From: Salinibaculum sp. SYNS191
Lineage (GTDB): Archaea > Halobacteriota > Halobacteria > Halobacteriales > Haloarculaceae
Direction: 5' to 3'
Length of the DNA stretch: 64,000 nucleotides
NCBI RefSeq assembly: GCF_037338445.1
Contig: NZ_CP147839.1
Span: 1 to 64,000 of the forward strand
Part shown: in pieces, positions 1 through 9,173 of the stretch
How positions within the stretch are numbered: position 1 is the first letter of the stretch
How the letters are laid out: the number at the start of each line of letters is the position of its first letter
The notes under the pieces: generated by a model
Told to the model about the DNA's origin: nothing
What the model saw: the letters and a program-made list of their open reading frames with translations, nothing else
Databases searched by the model: none
Position numbers and translations under genes: made by a program

Positions 1-327
1 AATGGTGTGGACGTAGCCATCCTCCAGGTCGTCGAGGACGTTTCGCCAGCGATGATAGGCCTCTGGTGAGTCTACAGCCTCCAGCCGGTCGTACACCTCT
101 TCTCGGACACGCTCAGTCAGTTCGGCAGCGGCCTTTCGCGTGAAGGTGATCGTGACGATATTCTCCGGGGTGAGCGACCGGTTCTCGGCCAGTATCGTCA
201 CGTACCGCTCGGTGAGCGTTGTCGTCTTCCCCGTCCCAGCGCCGGCAGTGATCGCGACGTTCCGGCCCTGGACGAGCGCGTCCTCCTGTTCCTCTGTGAG
301 CTGAATCTCCTCGGGTTCCTCAGTCAT
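1..327 (-). CDS. UvrD/AddA-like ATP-dependent helicase, N-terminus only (partial)
   Basis: The first 109 residues of a superfamily 1 helicase are visible; the rest lies beyond the left edge. A Q-motif-like start is followed by a Walker A motif GAGTGKTT at residues 29-36 and by motif Ia, with TFTRKAAAEL near residue 64, both typical of UvrD/PcrA/AddA helicases that unwind DNA ends with ATP. The ATG overlaps the stop of the upstream nuclease gene (ATGACTGA), so the two are translationally coupled. That pairing with a PD-(D/E)XK protein of AddB type suggests a two-subunit AddAB-like end-resection machine. I infer the pairing from context; whether this subunit also has a C-terminal nuclease cannot be seen. 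Confidence 0.85.
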   Translation of the reverse strand, partial: MTEEPEEIQLTEEQEDALVQGRNVAITAGAGTGKTTTLTERYVTILAENRSLTPENIVTITFTRKAAAELTERVREEVYDRLEAVDSPEAYHRWRNVLDDLEDGYVHTI

Positions 328-3300
328 CGCTCATCACCGTCTGGATGTCCTCGTCGTCGCGAACACGGAGCGGAACATACGCTGCGTCGTCCTTGTGAAC
401 CTCGTCGACGAACTCCCGCTTGCGGTGATGGCGGACATCGCACGCCCGACGGTAGTCACAGTATCGGCAATTCGCTCCGCTGGACGACAGAATCGTCGTG
501 TGGAACCGTCCGTTGCCGATGGCCTTGTCGATCTGGCCCAACCACTCCGGAACGACATCGTTCAGGAACCGGCGGAGTTCGACCTCTGAATCGAACTTCG
601 ATTCGACGCCGCGTGGAACCTTGAGGTCGTTGGGGGGTCGCACCTGATAGTATGTCGCTGAAAGCGATCCCTGTTCGAACAGATCACCGTCGACGACGTT
701 GGCCGCAGCGAGCAGATAGATGGGGAGCTGGAACTTCGTGCCGCCGGTCGTCTTCGTCATATACGGTGCTCGACCAGTTTTGTAGTCGTAGAGCGTGAGC
801 GTCGGTTGTTCGCCACCCTGGCTCACGTCAACGCGGTCGATGTAACCCCGAATCGAGACAGTCGAGCCGTCCGGTCGCCCAACTGTGAACGGCCCAGCAT
901 CCGAGTCGTGAAGTCCCTCGCCGAACGGGGCCTCGAACAAGTGTGGGAGGTCAGCGCCGTCCCGCGAGAGTTCGTTGTCGAGGAAGGTAGCGAACAACCC
1001 CTGTTCCGGTGCGTCGTGAGGTTTGCTCCCGGCCTCGTACGGAGCACTCTCGCCGTCACCCAGGCCCGCGAACAGCTCCGCCTTCCACCGTTCGTAGAAC
1101 AGGCCGTCGTACTCGAAGTCAGCATCCCGGAGTTCCTCAACGGCGATCTCGCGAAGGTGCGTCGCCAGGTCGTCCCGGTCGAAGTTCGTGAGATCGACAC
1201 CGTCCTCGGTCTCGTCCTGCAAATCCGCGAAGAACCGTTCGAGGACGTCGTGGACGTACGATCCAGTTTCGAGGGGCGTAGGGACGACCTCGACATCGTC
1301 CGGATCCGCAATTCCGAGTACTTCGTCAGCGTAGAACTTGAACCCACACTCGACGTATCGTTCGATACGACTCGCGCTGTAGGGTTCCCGTTCAGACGGA
1401 GGGTATACCTCATCGACTGTATCGAGTTCTAAGACGCCGTCGTGTTCGGAGAGGCCAGCCGTTCCCCTGTTGTCCGCACAGTGGAGTCCCCGATCCGTGC
1501 GCTTGGTCTGCTCGGGAGAGAGATCGCCCCGGTCGCCGGCGTGGCTGACCGCCGCACGCCGGTTGGTCGTTGCGGCAACGTGCCGCTGGAGGTCCTCACG
1601 AGAGCCCACGCGGTCGTCGACGCCGTCTTCGGGTTCAATGCCGGTCACGCGCTGGAGTTCGTCGAGGACCGGCGACCGGACGACTGCGGACTCGTCGTCG
1701 CCCGTCTCTGGTGTGGTAATCGTGAGTTCATCGACGTTCGCGAGGAGCGTCGCGAAGAGATAGCGCCCCCGGAGGCGCTCGTCGCCAGTGTCGAACCGCG
1801 GATGGGCGTCGGTCATCTCCTCGAAGAAGGCCGGGCGTTCCGGCGTTACCGGGAAGTGCTCGCTCGTCAGGCCCACGAGGAACACTTTCTCGAACGAGCG
1901 CATCCGGGCGTCGAGCAGCCCCATCACCTCAACGTGGCCGCCAGCAGCGCGCTGTGGAACCCGGATCGGCACGCCATCGAACGCACGGGTGAACAGTGCC
2001 AACGGGGAAAGGTCGCTATTGACCGCCGCCAGCGACTCGAACGAGGCGAGGACCTCGTCCACGAGGTCGTAGGCTCGCTGTTCGACGGCTTGCTCGGAAC
2101 CGCTGGCGTAGTCCTCTGTCGCCGCCTGCAGGTCGAACCGGTCGTCCAACAGTCGACGGAGCGTTTCGGTTGCGTCCTCGACGTCGCCTGTTCGGAGCGT
2201 CTCTAACGTGGCCAGTAGCTCCTCGATCAGCGCCGCCGAGTCGTCGTCGACGTCATCGAGCAGGGGTGACACAGAAACCGTGTCGCGCCGGCGAGCAGCT
2301 GCCGTGACGGCGTTGGCCTGGTCGGTATCGACGACGTTGACCAATGGATTTGCTAACAGGGACGTGAGGTCCTCAGCACGGGGGTCGGGTTCGGCGAGGT
2401 TCAGGAGATCGTGGACGACGCTCCCGGTGAACGTCCGGTTCAGCTGTGAGGCGGCAGTCGTGACGTGCGGGATGTCGTACGTATCGAACGTGTCCTCGAC
2501 GTACCCCGAATAGGCCTCGGTCCCGGGGGCGACGACGGCCAAGTCGTCGGGATCGCGACCATTGGCCAACTCGGTCCGGAGCTCGCGAGCGACGAAGCGA
2601 ATCTCGCGCTCGGGCGTCGGGAGTTCCCGCCACTGGAGCGCGTCTGGAGCAGGGACGGTGTCGGGATCCGGGCGGTAGAGCGACTCGGTGATCGTTCCAA
2701 AGGCCTGCCCTGACTCGTCGACGGGATCGAGTTCTACTGTCTCAAAGTCAAGTGCTTCGTAGACCTCCAAGGCGCCCTCCGCAACGGCGTCGACTCCGCT
2801 CCGGCCATCCTGGTGGAGTGGCAGAAGTGCGATCGTCGGAAGTTCGTCGGCGAGGCGTTCGATGAGGCGGCGTTCGACGGGACGGAACTCGTGATACCCG
2901 GAAAGGATGACGACATCCAGTTCCGGCGAGAACGCCGATAGTGACTGCTCCGCCGTCGCGACGGCGTCGAACATTTCTCCCCGGGTACAGACCCACTCGT
3001 CGACATAGTCGCCGTGGAGATCCCGGTAGTGTCGGTACGCGTCGACAGTGGCTTTCGCGATACGGTCATCGAGGTCTGAGCCCTCGAACTCCGCTACGAG
3101 CGCGTCAGCGGTACCGACGCCGGCGTCGTCGAAGAGCGAGAAGCGGCTACTGAACGAATCAGCGAGAGCGGCAGAGGCAGGTTCACCGGCGAGAGCGCCG
3201 TCTGTCTCGGCTGTCGATCTGTCCAGAGCGTACTCCGCCAGCCGGCGGTTCAGCTGCCCGGCGAGTGGTTGAACCGGACCGTGGAGATGTTCGTACCACT

Positions 3301-3508
3301 CCCGAACGACCGCGTCAAGCGTCTCGGCACGAAGACGGAGAGGTTCGTGGGAAACGGCCCAGCTGTCCTCGACCATACTCCGGCGAGCGTCGTTCCGCGT
3401 TATGTAGAGAATACTCCCCAGCGAATCGGTTGCGATGTCATCAGCCCGCTGAAATGCCCGTCGTTCCAATCGGGCGTGTTTCGGGCCGGTGAGAAGCGTT
3501 GAATCCAT
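320..3508 (-). CDS. AddB-like PD-(D/E)XK nuclease/helicase-family protein
   Basis: This 1062-residue protein carries a RecB-type nuclease domain at its C-terminus. The core motifs are GYIDRVDV and LYDYKTG near residue 908. A cysteine near residue 720 (YVECGF) and the cluster CRYCDYRRAC near residues 1012-1021 give the C-n-CxxCxxxxxC arrangement of the iron-sulfur staple in AddB and Cas4-like nucleases. The N-terminal two thirds resemble the inactivated helicase part of AddB, and no Walker A motif is visible. The ATG at 3508 is the first good start. The downstream helicase overlaps it by 8 bases, so this is probably the nuclease subunit of a double-strand-break resection complex. The AddB-like assignment is by motif and neighbour; the exact subfamily is uncertain. 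Confidence 0.82.
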   Translation of the reverse strand: MDSTLLTGPKHARLERRAFQRADDIATDSLGSILYITRNDARRSMVEDSWAVSHEPLRLRAETLDAVVREWYEHLHGPVQPLAGQLNRRLAEYALDRSTAETDGALAGEPASAALADSFSSRFSLFDDAGVGTADALVAEFEGSDLDDRIAKATVDAYRHYRDLHGDYVDEWVCTRGEMFDAVATAEQSLSAFSPELDVVILSGYHEFRPVERRLIERLADELPTIALLPLHQDGRSGVDAVAEGALEVYEALDFETVELDPVDESGQAFGTITESLYRPDPDTVPAPDALQWRELPTPEREIRFVARELRTELANGRDPDDLAVVAPGTEAYSGYVEDTFDTYDIPHVTTAASQLNRTFTGSVVHDLLNLAEPDPRAEDLTSLLANPLVNVVDTDQANAVTAAARRRDTVSVSPLLDDVDDDSAALIEELLATLETLRTGDVEDATETLRRLLDDRFDLQAATEDYASGSEQAVEQRAYDLVDEVLASFESLAAVNSDLSPLALFTRAFDGVPIRVPQRAAGGHVEVMGLLDARMRSFEKVFLVGLTSEHFPVTPERPAFFEEMTDAHPRFDTGDERLRGRYLFATLLANVDELTITTPETGDDESAVVRSPVLDELQRVTGIEPEDGVDDRVGSREDLQRHVAATTNRRAAVSHAGDRGDLSPEQTKRTDRGLHCADNRGTAGLSEHDGVLELDTVDEVYPPSEREPYSASRIERYVECGFKFYADEVLGIADPDDVEVVPTPLETGSYVHDVLERFFADLQDETEDGVDLTNFDRDDLATHLREIAVEELRDADFEYDGLFYERWKAELFAGLGDGESAPYEAGSKPHDAPEQGLFATFLDNELSRDGADLPHLFEAPFGEGLHDSDAGPFTVGRPDGSTVSIRGYIDRVDVSQGGEQPTLTLYDYKTGRAPYMTKTTGGTKFQLPIYLLAAANVVDGDLFEQGSLSATYYQVRPPNDLKVPRGVESKFDSEVELRRFLNDVVPEWLGQIDKAIGNGRFHTTILSSSGANCRYCDYRRACDVRHHRKREFVDEVHKDDAAYVPLRVRDDEDIQTVMSDD

Positions 3509-3733
3509 CGAACACTCCCTACCAAGATATCGGTCTCACTTCACTCTTGGCGAGACTGACAGCTTAGGAGTGGCTTACCGAGAGGAACCAAAATAAATCA
3601 GGGAGGATTGAGAACTCAGGCGACGGTTGCTAACACCCGAACAACTGTGTCCGAGTGTCGTTCACGCTGAGTTCAAGCACCTCGTTCTTGTAGGAAGGAT
3701 TCGACTGATACGAATAGTAGCATCGAAGTCACA

Positions 3734-3955
3734 TCAAGCGGGTCGGAGGTCACGCCAGCGCACATCAGCAGTTTCGCCATCATCGAATTTAACGCGAAAG
3801 AGATATCCCTCGCGTTCATCATCAGTCACAGCTCCCGCATCGTCAATAATGATCTCAACAACTGTTCCCTGACGACCATGGAGCCAGTCGTGATCGGGAT
3901 CAGTCTCATCAGGAATATCAATTCGGACAGAATCACCGGTATCGAAGCGTCTCAT
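3734..3955 (-). CDS. small beta-barrel (KOW/SH3-like) hypothetical protein
   Basis: A 73-residue acidic protein. The opening RRFDTGDSVRIDIPDETDPD, the central GRQGTVVEI, and the ending YLFRVKFDDGETADVRWRDL have the strand-turn pattern of small SH3/KOW-like barrels: a charged start, a G-x-GTVVEI turn, and a final strand leading to a W-R-DL. I know similar short proteins in haloarchaea but no function for them. It lies 7 bases downstream of the membrane protein gene on the same strand, so it may be the last gene of the TIR/membrane operon. It could be an accessory protein of that system or an unrelated passenger. Confidence 0.6.
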   Translation of the reverse strand: MRRFDTGDSVRIDIPDETDPDHDWLHGRQGTVVEIIIDDAGAVTDDEREGYLFRVKFDDGETADVRWRDLRPA

Positions 3956-3962
3956 GATATTC

Positions 3963-4733
3963 TCAGCGGGTTTGAATCCTAAAGAGGATGGCTAAGCCGA
4001 GCAGGAAGACTCCACCAACACCAAAACCAACCACCGATGGGTCCGGTAGTGATGGAATGAACCTCTTCACCCGTGGAGTAAGAATGAACCCGCCGGCATA
4101 CCCTCCGACGGATATGTATCCAGCAGCCAATAGGCGGACGAACCACTGTTCCACAATCGTATGCGAGCGGTGGTCAGCATCTTCAGCGGGACGAGGATCA
4201 ACGATTTCCGGGTCGGGTTTCTCTCGCTTCAAATATCGCCATTCATCCAGGTACATGCGAACAGGCAGGACCGACTCAATCTCATTCAAGATGGCATACC
4301 GCGCTTTGTTCAGCCGGCGGTATGATTGAAGACTCTGATACCAGAAGTAGCAAATCAGACTACCGAATCCTGATGCGAAGAGAACGATCGCAGCGTTAGT
4401 GGTCGTGAGATTGCCGCGGGCGAGAGCAAAGAGACCGGCCAGTACCGAGGTTAAAATCAGACCGAAAAAGCGGTTCATCTGGACTCGCTGATTGGCAGTC
4501 TGGATCGCAACCTCCCCGTAATGTATGTACTGCTCCATCAGCCGATTCTTCTCGTCCTCACTTAGATTAGCCAGCGGTCCAGCTGTAACATCTTCCTCCT
4601 CAGATGGCTCAGCAGGGTCCCCTCCAGTGACCTCTTCAGAGTGTTCAGGTTCTGTTTCGGGCGTGTCTCCATCGTCAGTATCGGCGCCATCCTCTGAGAG
4701 ATCAACCGCCGCTTCGTCGGTTGAATCAGGCAT
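3963..4733 (-). CDS. four-helix membrane protein (RipA/SLATT-like), putative TIR-system partner
   Basis: From the ATG at 4733 the protein has 256 residues; this start gives an ATGCCTGA overlap with the stop of the TIR gene, whereas an upstream ATG at 4754 would add only seven residues. Residues 1-60 are acidic and disordered. A helix with NQRVQMNRFF leads into two close membrane segments (about 88-106 and 112-134), then a basic helix SYRRLNKARYAILNEIE, and a second pair (about 199-219 and 233-253). The first hairpin and following basic helix resemble the RipA-family membrane proteins and the SLATT domains described as effectors next to nucleotide-signalling genes. Coupling to a TIR-like gene supports a role as membrane effector in a defence operon. 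The family match is from memory. Confidence 0.6.
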   Translation of the reverse strand: MPDSTDEAAVDLSEDGADTDDGDTPETEPEHSEEVTGGDPAEPSEEEDVTAGPLANLSEDEKNRLMEQYIHYGEVAIQTANQRVQMNRFFGLILTSVLAGLFALARGNLTTTNAAIVLFASGFGSLICYFWYQSLQSYRRLNKARYAILNEIESVLPVRMYLDEWRYLKREKPDPEIVDPRPAEDADHRSHTIVEQWFVRLLAAGYISVGGYAGGFILTPRVKRFIPSLPDPSVVGFGVGGVFLLGLAILFRIQTR

Positions 4734-5667
4734 ATTCAGCGAGTGCGTCGACAAGCGAGGCCTTTCGCCATCCTACCTGAGTATCTGCGACTTCTTGGAT
4801 TTTCTCGGGGACCTTCGATTGTCCCTCTGGAATGATTGCGATCACCGGCTTGTCCAGTTCATCGGCGAGTTCCAGCTCCTCCAGGATCCAAGTGCTGTGA
4901 GCACCGTACATTCCACTACTTACGACGACAACCGACGCCGTTTTCATCTGGTTCCGGAGTTCAGAGCGAAGGGCAGACTCGGTATCCACGGGCAGGGGGT
5001 CAGTTGAGGGGACACTATGATTCTGCCACTCGATCGACGGAACCTCGTCAAGGAAATCAACGATACGCTCGTAGTGTTCGTCGTACTCCCACGAGTGGGA
5101 GACAAAAACGTTGTACTGCTTGTCCTCAAGTCGAGTTGCAGCGCGTGCTAAGCGAGGGAGTGATTGCCCAGTATTTCCGCCTGAGGAGGAAGGGGACTCT
5201 TGAGTCGACGAGCCTACAGAGGCCAAGGCTTCCAGCCCTTTGTAGGCACCATATAGGAGCAAAGCACCGCCAGCGATTTTTTGTCTAGACGAGAGCCCCT
5301 GCTGGTTCTGAGTGTCGGTAGAACTGCGGCTCAGGGGATCGTCGGTCGGGACAAGGCCCGACTGTTGGTCATTCGGCTCGAAGAGCGACGGTTGAGAGGA
5401 ACTGAGCTCAGGGAGACTGTTATCCCCAGATTGCGTGACTGTATAAACGGGGCCGAGTTCTCGAACGGTGAACTCCTTTCCGAGATCGTTCCCTTTGTAG
5501 GTCGGTAGTATGCGGTCTCCATCATCGCGATAGAATCCGGTAGGTAGATCGTTAACAGCTGACTTCAGAACGAATCGAACAGCTGATTCGGGGTTTGGAC
5601 TGCCACGAATATCATCAAACGCAGCCTCCCAGGTGGTTTTCAATGGGGAGGAGGTGTCTTGGCTCAT
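4726..5667 (-). CDS. ThsB-like TIR-domain protein with N-terminal extension
   Basis: Residues 185-313 form a TIR-like domain of the Thoeris ThsB kind (DUF1863): it opens with YNVFVSHSWEYDEHYERI, and SVVVVSSGMYGAHSTWILEE places a likely catalytic glutamate at about residue 264. Such domains make NAD-derived signal molecules. The first 75 residues are an unrecognised domain, followed by a low-complexity linker and a hydrophobic stretch at about 130-151 that could be one membrane helix. The gene overlaps the membrane-protein gene by 8 bases. A second TIR gene diverges from it 127 bases away. Role in antiviral signalling is inferred from the family; no ThsA (SIR2/SLOG or Macro) gene is present nearby. 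Confidence 0.78.
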   Translation of the reverse strand: MSQDTSSPLKTTWEAAFDDIRGSPNPESAVRFVLKSAVNDLPTGFYRDDGDRILPTYKGNDLGKEFTVRELGPVYTVTQSGDNSLPELSSSQPSLFEPNDQQSGLVPTDDPLSRSSTDTQNQQGLSSRQKIAGGALLLYGAYKGLEALASVGSSTQESPSSSGGNTGQSLPRLARAATRLEDKQYNVFVSHSWEYDEHYERIVDFLDEVPSIEWQNHSVPSTDPLPVDTESALRSELRNQMKTASVVVVSSGMYGAHSTWILEELELADELDKPVIAIIPEGQSKVPEKIQEVADTQVGWRKASLVDALAEYA

Positions 5668-5685
5668 AACCGTATGAACAATCCG

Positions 5686-5693
5686 TTTTTAAA
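5686..5693 (-). promoter_or_regulatory. TATA box for the minus-strand TIR gene
   Basis: TTTAAAAA on the minus strand, centred about 22-23 bases before the ATG at 5667. The spacing fits a leaderless or nearly leaderless haloarchaeal transcript. Assigned by position and sequence only. Confidence 0.5.
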
Positions 5694-5794
5694 TAGTATA
5701 AGTTCTTCCCCCTGGAATATCGCCATATTTGGATTCCGCATCAGAGAGGACCATAGTACTAAACGGGTAAGCCGTCAACAATTCGCATATAGTT

Positions 5795-6232
5795 ATGAGC
5801 TTCAACAGCAGATCTTCAAGCAACCGTCGGAGCGAATACCGACTGTTCATCTCGCACTCTTGGGAGTACAGCGACGAGTACAATCGGATGGTAGAACTAC
5901 TTCGCGACTACCCGAATTTCAGTTTCCGGAACTACTCAGTACCGAAGGTGGATGAGATCGATGCTGACACCGAAAAGGAGCTGGAACAGGCGCTCCGGGA
6001 AGACCAGATCAAGCCAGCTACGGTCGTAATAATACTCGGGGGAATGTACGTAGCACACAGCAAATGGATCAAGAAAGAAACTATTTTAGCTAAAATCGAG
6101 AGCAAGCCTATTCTGGGTGTTACACCGCGCGGAAACGAGCAGATGCCCAATTTCGTTGAAGACCACGCAGACCAGATCGTGGGTTGGCAAGGAAAGAGTG
6201 TGGTAGAGGGAATTCGAGACCTGGCTGATTGA
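5795..6232 (+). CDS. stand-alone ThsB-like TIR-domain protein
   Basis: This 145-residue protein is almost entirely one TIR-like domain: YRLFISHSWEYSDEYNRMVE at residues 15-34, a TVVIILGGMYVAHSKW core, and a glutamate at residue 95 (WIKKETILA) in the place of the catalytic residue of ThsB proteins. It aligns well with the C-terminal domain of the neighbouring 4726-5667 protein, including the SHSWEY and GMY-AHS motifs, so the two are paralogues. It is divergent from that gene. Multiple ThsB copies per locus are known in Thoeris, each sensing a different trigger; here the second copy may play such a part. Start is the ATG at 5795, upstream of the conserved domain by 14 residues. Confidence 0.78.
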   Translation: MSFNSRSSSNRRSEYRLFISHSWEYSDEYNRMVELLRDYPNFSFRNYSVPKVDEIDADTEKELEQALREDQIKPATVVIILGGMYVAHSKWIKKETILAKIESKPILGVTPRGNEQMPNFVEDHADQIVGWQGKSVVEGIRDLAD

Positions 6233-6253
6233 GTTGATGAGAGCGTGGATGAA

Positions 6254-7309
6254 CTATTGAGGGAGAGTCTGGCTACCGTCGAGACTGTTTCCAACTCCAC
6301 GAATCGGGTAGAGTTCGATCGCTTCGTACTCACCGTCTCCGTTAATGTGGCCCAGTTTTGAAAACAGAGACCGGCTCTTATCATTTGGTTCGTCGATATA
6401 GTAGACATCATCCTTACAGTACTCCTGGCACCAAGTCTGAATTAACTCCTCAGCAATCCCCCGGCGCCGGTAATGATCCCGGACATACAGCTGTCGAAGA
6501 ACCTGTATTCCATCCAGCTCTTCCCAAGTGACGTATCCAGCCGCGTCGTCATCTCGAATATAGAGCAATCCCTGGTGGTTTTCAGGGATATATCGGGCAA
6601 AAGAAGAACTCGTGTCACCACCATAGCTAGTCATCGCGCCGATGACTCGTTCTGTTTTGTCTATTGGTCGACCATTAGAATACACGAGAAATGAATCTTC
6701 GGCACCGATCTCCACGATGTCATCCGGAGTCGAATTCGTGAAGAGCCACTCAGCACTGAACACCTCATCAAGATCGATTCTACGACCCTGATACTCGATA
6801 CCGTATAGGCTCATACAGTTATGGCAGCGAAATTCTGCTGATTCCTCGATTTCGGACATTCCCGGAACACGCTCAATTGACGGGTCGTCAATCCCTGAGC
6901 AATTGCAGTCCTGTCTAAGTTCCTCAAATTTGTCCCCCTTCCCAGATTGACTATACGGAACAAATCCCATCTTCCAATGCTCCTCTAACTTCTCACCGAG
7001 TTCCTGAGCGAGTTTTTGAACGACTCTCGCGTCTGTTCCCACAAATGCAACGACAGCATCAAGGAGGTCGTCTACGTGAATAATCGGGTCCTCGGACAAC
7101 TCATATTCTGTGAGCAATTGCCAACCACCGGGTGCCCGGTAGATCATCCGAAGATCATCTTCACAGAGAAGGGAAACAGCGACGACCTCAATCCCGTCAT
7201 CAGCTTCGATATAGAGAGGAATCGTTTGATTAATCTCCTCACGTTGAGCAAGAGTTTCGAGCCAAGCATAGTCCCCGAGACCCGCAGGAAGTGGAATATT
7301 CAAACTCAT
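6254..7309 (-). CDS. GNAT acetyltransferase-domain protein with zinc-binding middle
   Basis: A 351-residue protein. The C-terminal third carries the acetyl-CoA loop of GNAT enzymes: LRQLYVRDHYRRRGIAEELI near residues 272-291, followed by a helix and the strand with NDKSRSLFSKLG. The middle has a CNC...CHNC spacing (about residues 135-168) suggestive of one zinc site. The first 120 residues are unrecognised. It sits convergent to the stand-alone TIR gene and divergent from the DUF262 gene, inside the defence-like cluster. Substrate unknown; it could be a toxin-like tRNA acetyltransferase or an ordinary modifier. A TATA element 28 bases upstream implies a leaderless mRNA. Confidence 0.65.
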   Translation of the reverse strand: MSLNIPLPAGLGDYAWLETLAQREEINQTIPLYIEADDGIEVVAVSLLCEDDLRMIYRAPGGWQLLTEYELSEDPIIHVDDLLDAVVAFVGTDARVVQKLAQELGEKLEEHWKMGFVPYSQSGKGDKFEELRQDCNCSGIDDPSIERVPGMSEIEESAEFRCHNCMSLYGIEYQGRRIDLDEVFSAEWLFTNSTPDDIVEIGAEDSFLVYSNGRPIDKTERVIGAMTSYGGDTSSSFARYIPENHQGLLYIRDDDAAGYVTWEELDGIQVLRQLYVRDHYRRRGIAEELIQTWCQEYCKDDVYYIDEPNDKSRSLFSKLGHINGDGEYEAIELYPIRGVGNSLDGSQTLPQ

Positions 7310-7336
7310 TTCCGTATCAGAAATCGCTCTGTGACG

Positions 7337-7343
7337 TTATAAA
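7337..7343 (-). promoter_or_regulatory. TATA box for the GNAT-domain gene
   Basis: TTTATAA read on the minus strand, 28 bases before the ATG at 7309, the usual spacing for leaderless haloarchaeal genes. Confidence 0.55.
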
Positions 7344-7368
7344 TGATAGGCGACCACCACTATGTGGA

Positions 7369-7377
7369 TATATAAAA
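7369..7377 (+). promoter_or_regulatory. TATA box for the DUF262/HNH gene
   Basis: ATATATAAA centred 27 bases before the ATG at 7400. With the element at 7337-7343 it gives a compact divergent promoter region. Confidence 0.6.
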
Positions 7378-7399
7378 CCAGCATACCACAAGACGGAAT

Positions 7400-9167
7400 A
7401 TGGAAACCAAGCGGATCGCTGAGGTCGTGGAAAACATAAATTATTCTTATCTCTTACCCGCGATTCAGCGGGAGTTCGTCTGGGAAACGAGTGACATCGT
7501 GGATCTGTTTGATTCCCTGTTACGGGACTATCCGATCGGTGCGCTCCTTCAGTGGAACCTCTCGGCTGAGGAAGCACAGGCTCAGCCCAAATATCGCTTC
7601 GTCACCCACTACGTCGACGAACCGAATTTTCCCCAGTCACTCACAACACCGACCCATCGAAACCCCCCGCACAATTCTGAAGACCCACTCCCGTCACCGG
7701 TGAAACTAGTCCTCGACGGCCAGCAGCGACTGACCGCGCTCAATATCGGTCTGACCGGATCATTCTACGAGCGGAAACACAACCACCCTCGGAACAAGGC
7801 CAGTTCGTGGGTTCAGAAGCGACTCTATCTCAACCTCCTCTCGGACCCGCAGACAGCGGACTCAGAACTCGGCAATAAATACGACTTCTCCTTCCGCTCT
7901 GAGAAGTCCGCAACCGCGAATGCATACTGGTATCCAGTCAACCGAATCATGTCCATCTCTGACAACGACGATTTCTATGCAGAACGCCAGGAAATTGAGG
8001 GAGAGATCCAGGAGCTGGTCGAGAACCACCCCGAGATAGAGAATTCAGATAGTCTGATTCTCAACGCTCAGCGTAATTTCGAGGACCTCTATCGAGCGGT
8101 CCACAAGGACGAGAAGCTCCACTTCTTTACCGAAGACGAGAACGACATCACCCGTGTTCGTGACGTCTTCGTACGGATCAATCAGGAGGGTGACACCGAA
8201 TCGTGCCGAAATCCTCCTGTCGTTGATGACTAGTAGCTGGCAACAGGAGCCGCCGGAAATCAACGCACGGGACGAGGTGCACTCGATGGTCGACGAACTG
8301 AACGGGATCATCGACGGTGGGAACGCTCCTTTTGCTACGAAGCACGTCCAGAAGGTACTGCTCGCAATCAACGGCAACGAGATCCAGTATCGGTTCGACA
8401 ACTACACACTCGACTTGCTGCGGAATCTGAAGGAGATCTGGCTTACCGATACGTTCTCGAACACGATGGAACAACTCGCTGAGCTTCTGAACAGTTACTA
8501 TCCGACGGTGACCTACATCCTCAGTCCCGCCCTCTACACACCTATCGCCTACTACCTCTACCAGAACGAGAATCCCTCGCTCGATTCGACCTCTATAAAA
8601 GGACGCGGGCGGCGTCGTGACATTCTCTACTATATCTGTGCGGCCCGACTCAACGGATTCACCAGCCAATCATCGAACCAGATCGCAGAACTCGTCCGGG
8701 ATGTTATCCGAGAGGAAGAGGAGACCTCGGAATTCCCACTTGAGCGGATCAGTGATGAAGTGGCATCCAGTTACGGAACCTCCCTCCGTTTCACCGAAGA
8801 AAAGTTGACCACGCTTTTCGAGGAGCTCCAGTACGGGAAGCGCGACATCGAGTTCCTTCTGCAGCTGTCGCACTATCCCGATGAACCGGCACGGGGCAAA
8901 GACTACGATATCGACCACATTATCCCGAAGTCGGTACTCCCGGAGGAGGCAGATGCCGACCGAGTGGGGAACCTCCAGTTGCTGATCGACAAGACGAACA
9001 AGATGAAATCCGATGACGACTTCGAGGACTGGATGAACTCCCGAACGGACGACTACAAGCAGACTCACCATATCCCAGAGGGCGCCAAGGAGATGACCTT
9101 TGAGGAATTCGTTAATGCTCGGGAGCAGCTCATTATGGAGCACATCCTCGAGAACCAACCGTTCTAA
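7400..9167 (+). pseudogene. DUF262 + HNH (GmrSD-like) nuclease, frameshifted
   Basis: Two reading frames together make one protein of about 588 residues. The first (7400-8233) has the DUF262 motifs AIQREFVWE and VLDGQQRLTAL, then FVRINQEG. At about 8190-8196 the family sequence continues in the next frame (RAEILLSLMTSSWQQ) and runs to 9167. The HNH motif YDIDHIIPKS lies at about 8905-8934, followed by RVGNLQLLIDKTNK. DUF262 binds and hydrolyses nucleotides and, with the HNH part, forms restriction enzymes aimed at modified DNA, such as GmrSD. The break is one extra base after GGT or two missing bases before AATCG. As written the product would be truncated before the nuclease. The family call is firm; whether the shift is real is not. 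Confidence 0.8.
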
Positions 9168-9173
9168 CCGCAA

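Noticed and set aside
1442..2206. Long open frame on the plus strand within the AddB-like gene
   Set aside because: High GC makes long shadow frames; the minus-strand gene has clear family motifs across this stretch.
8185..8200. Programmed +1 frameshift in the DUF262 gene
   Set aside because: No slippery sequence or known precedent in this family; an indel is the simpler reading.
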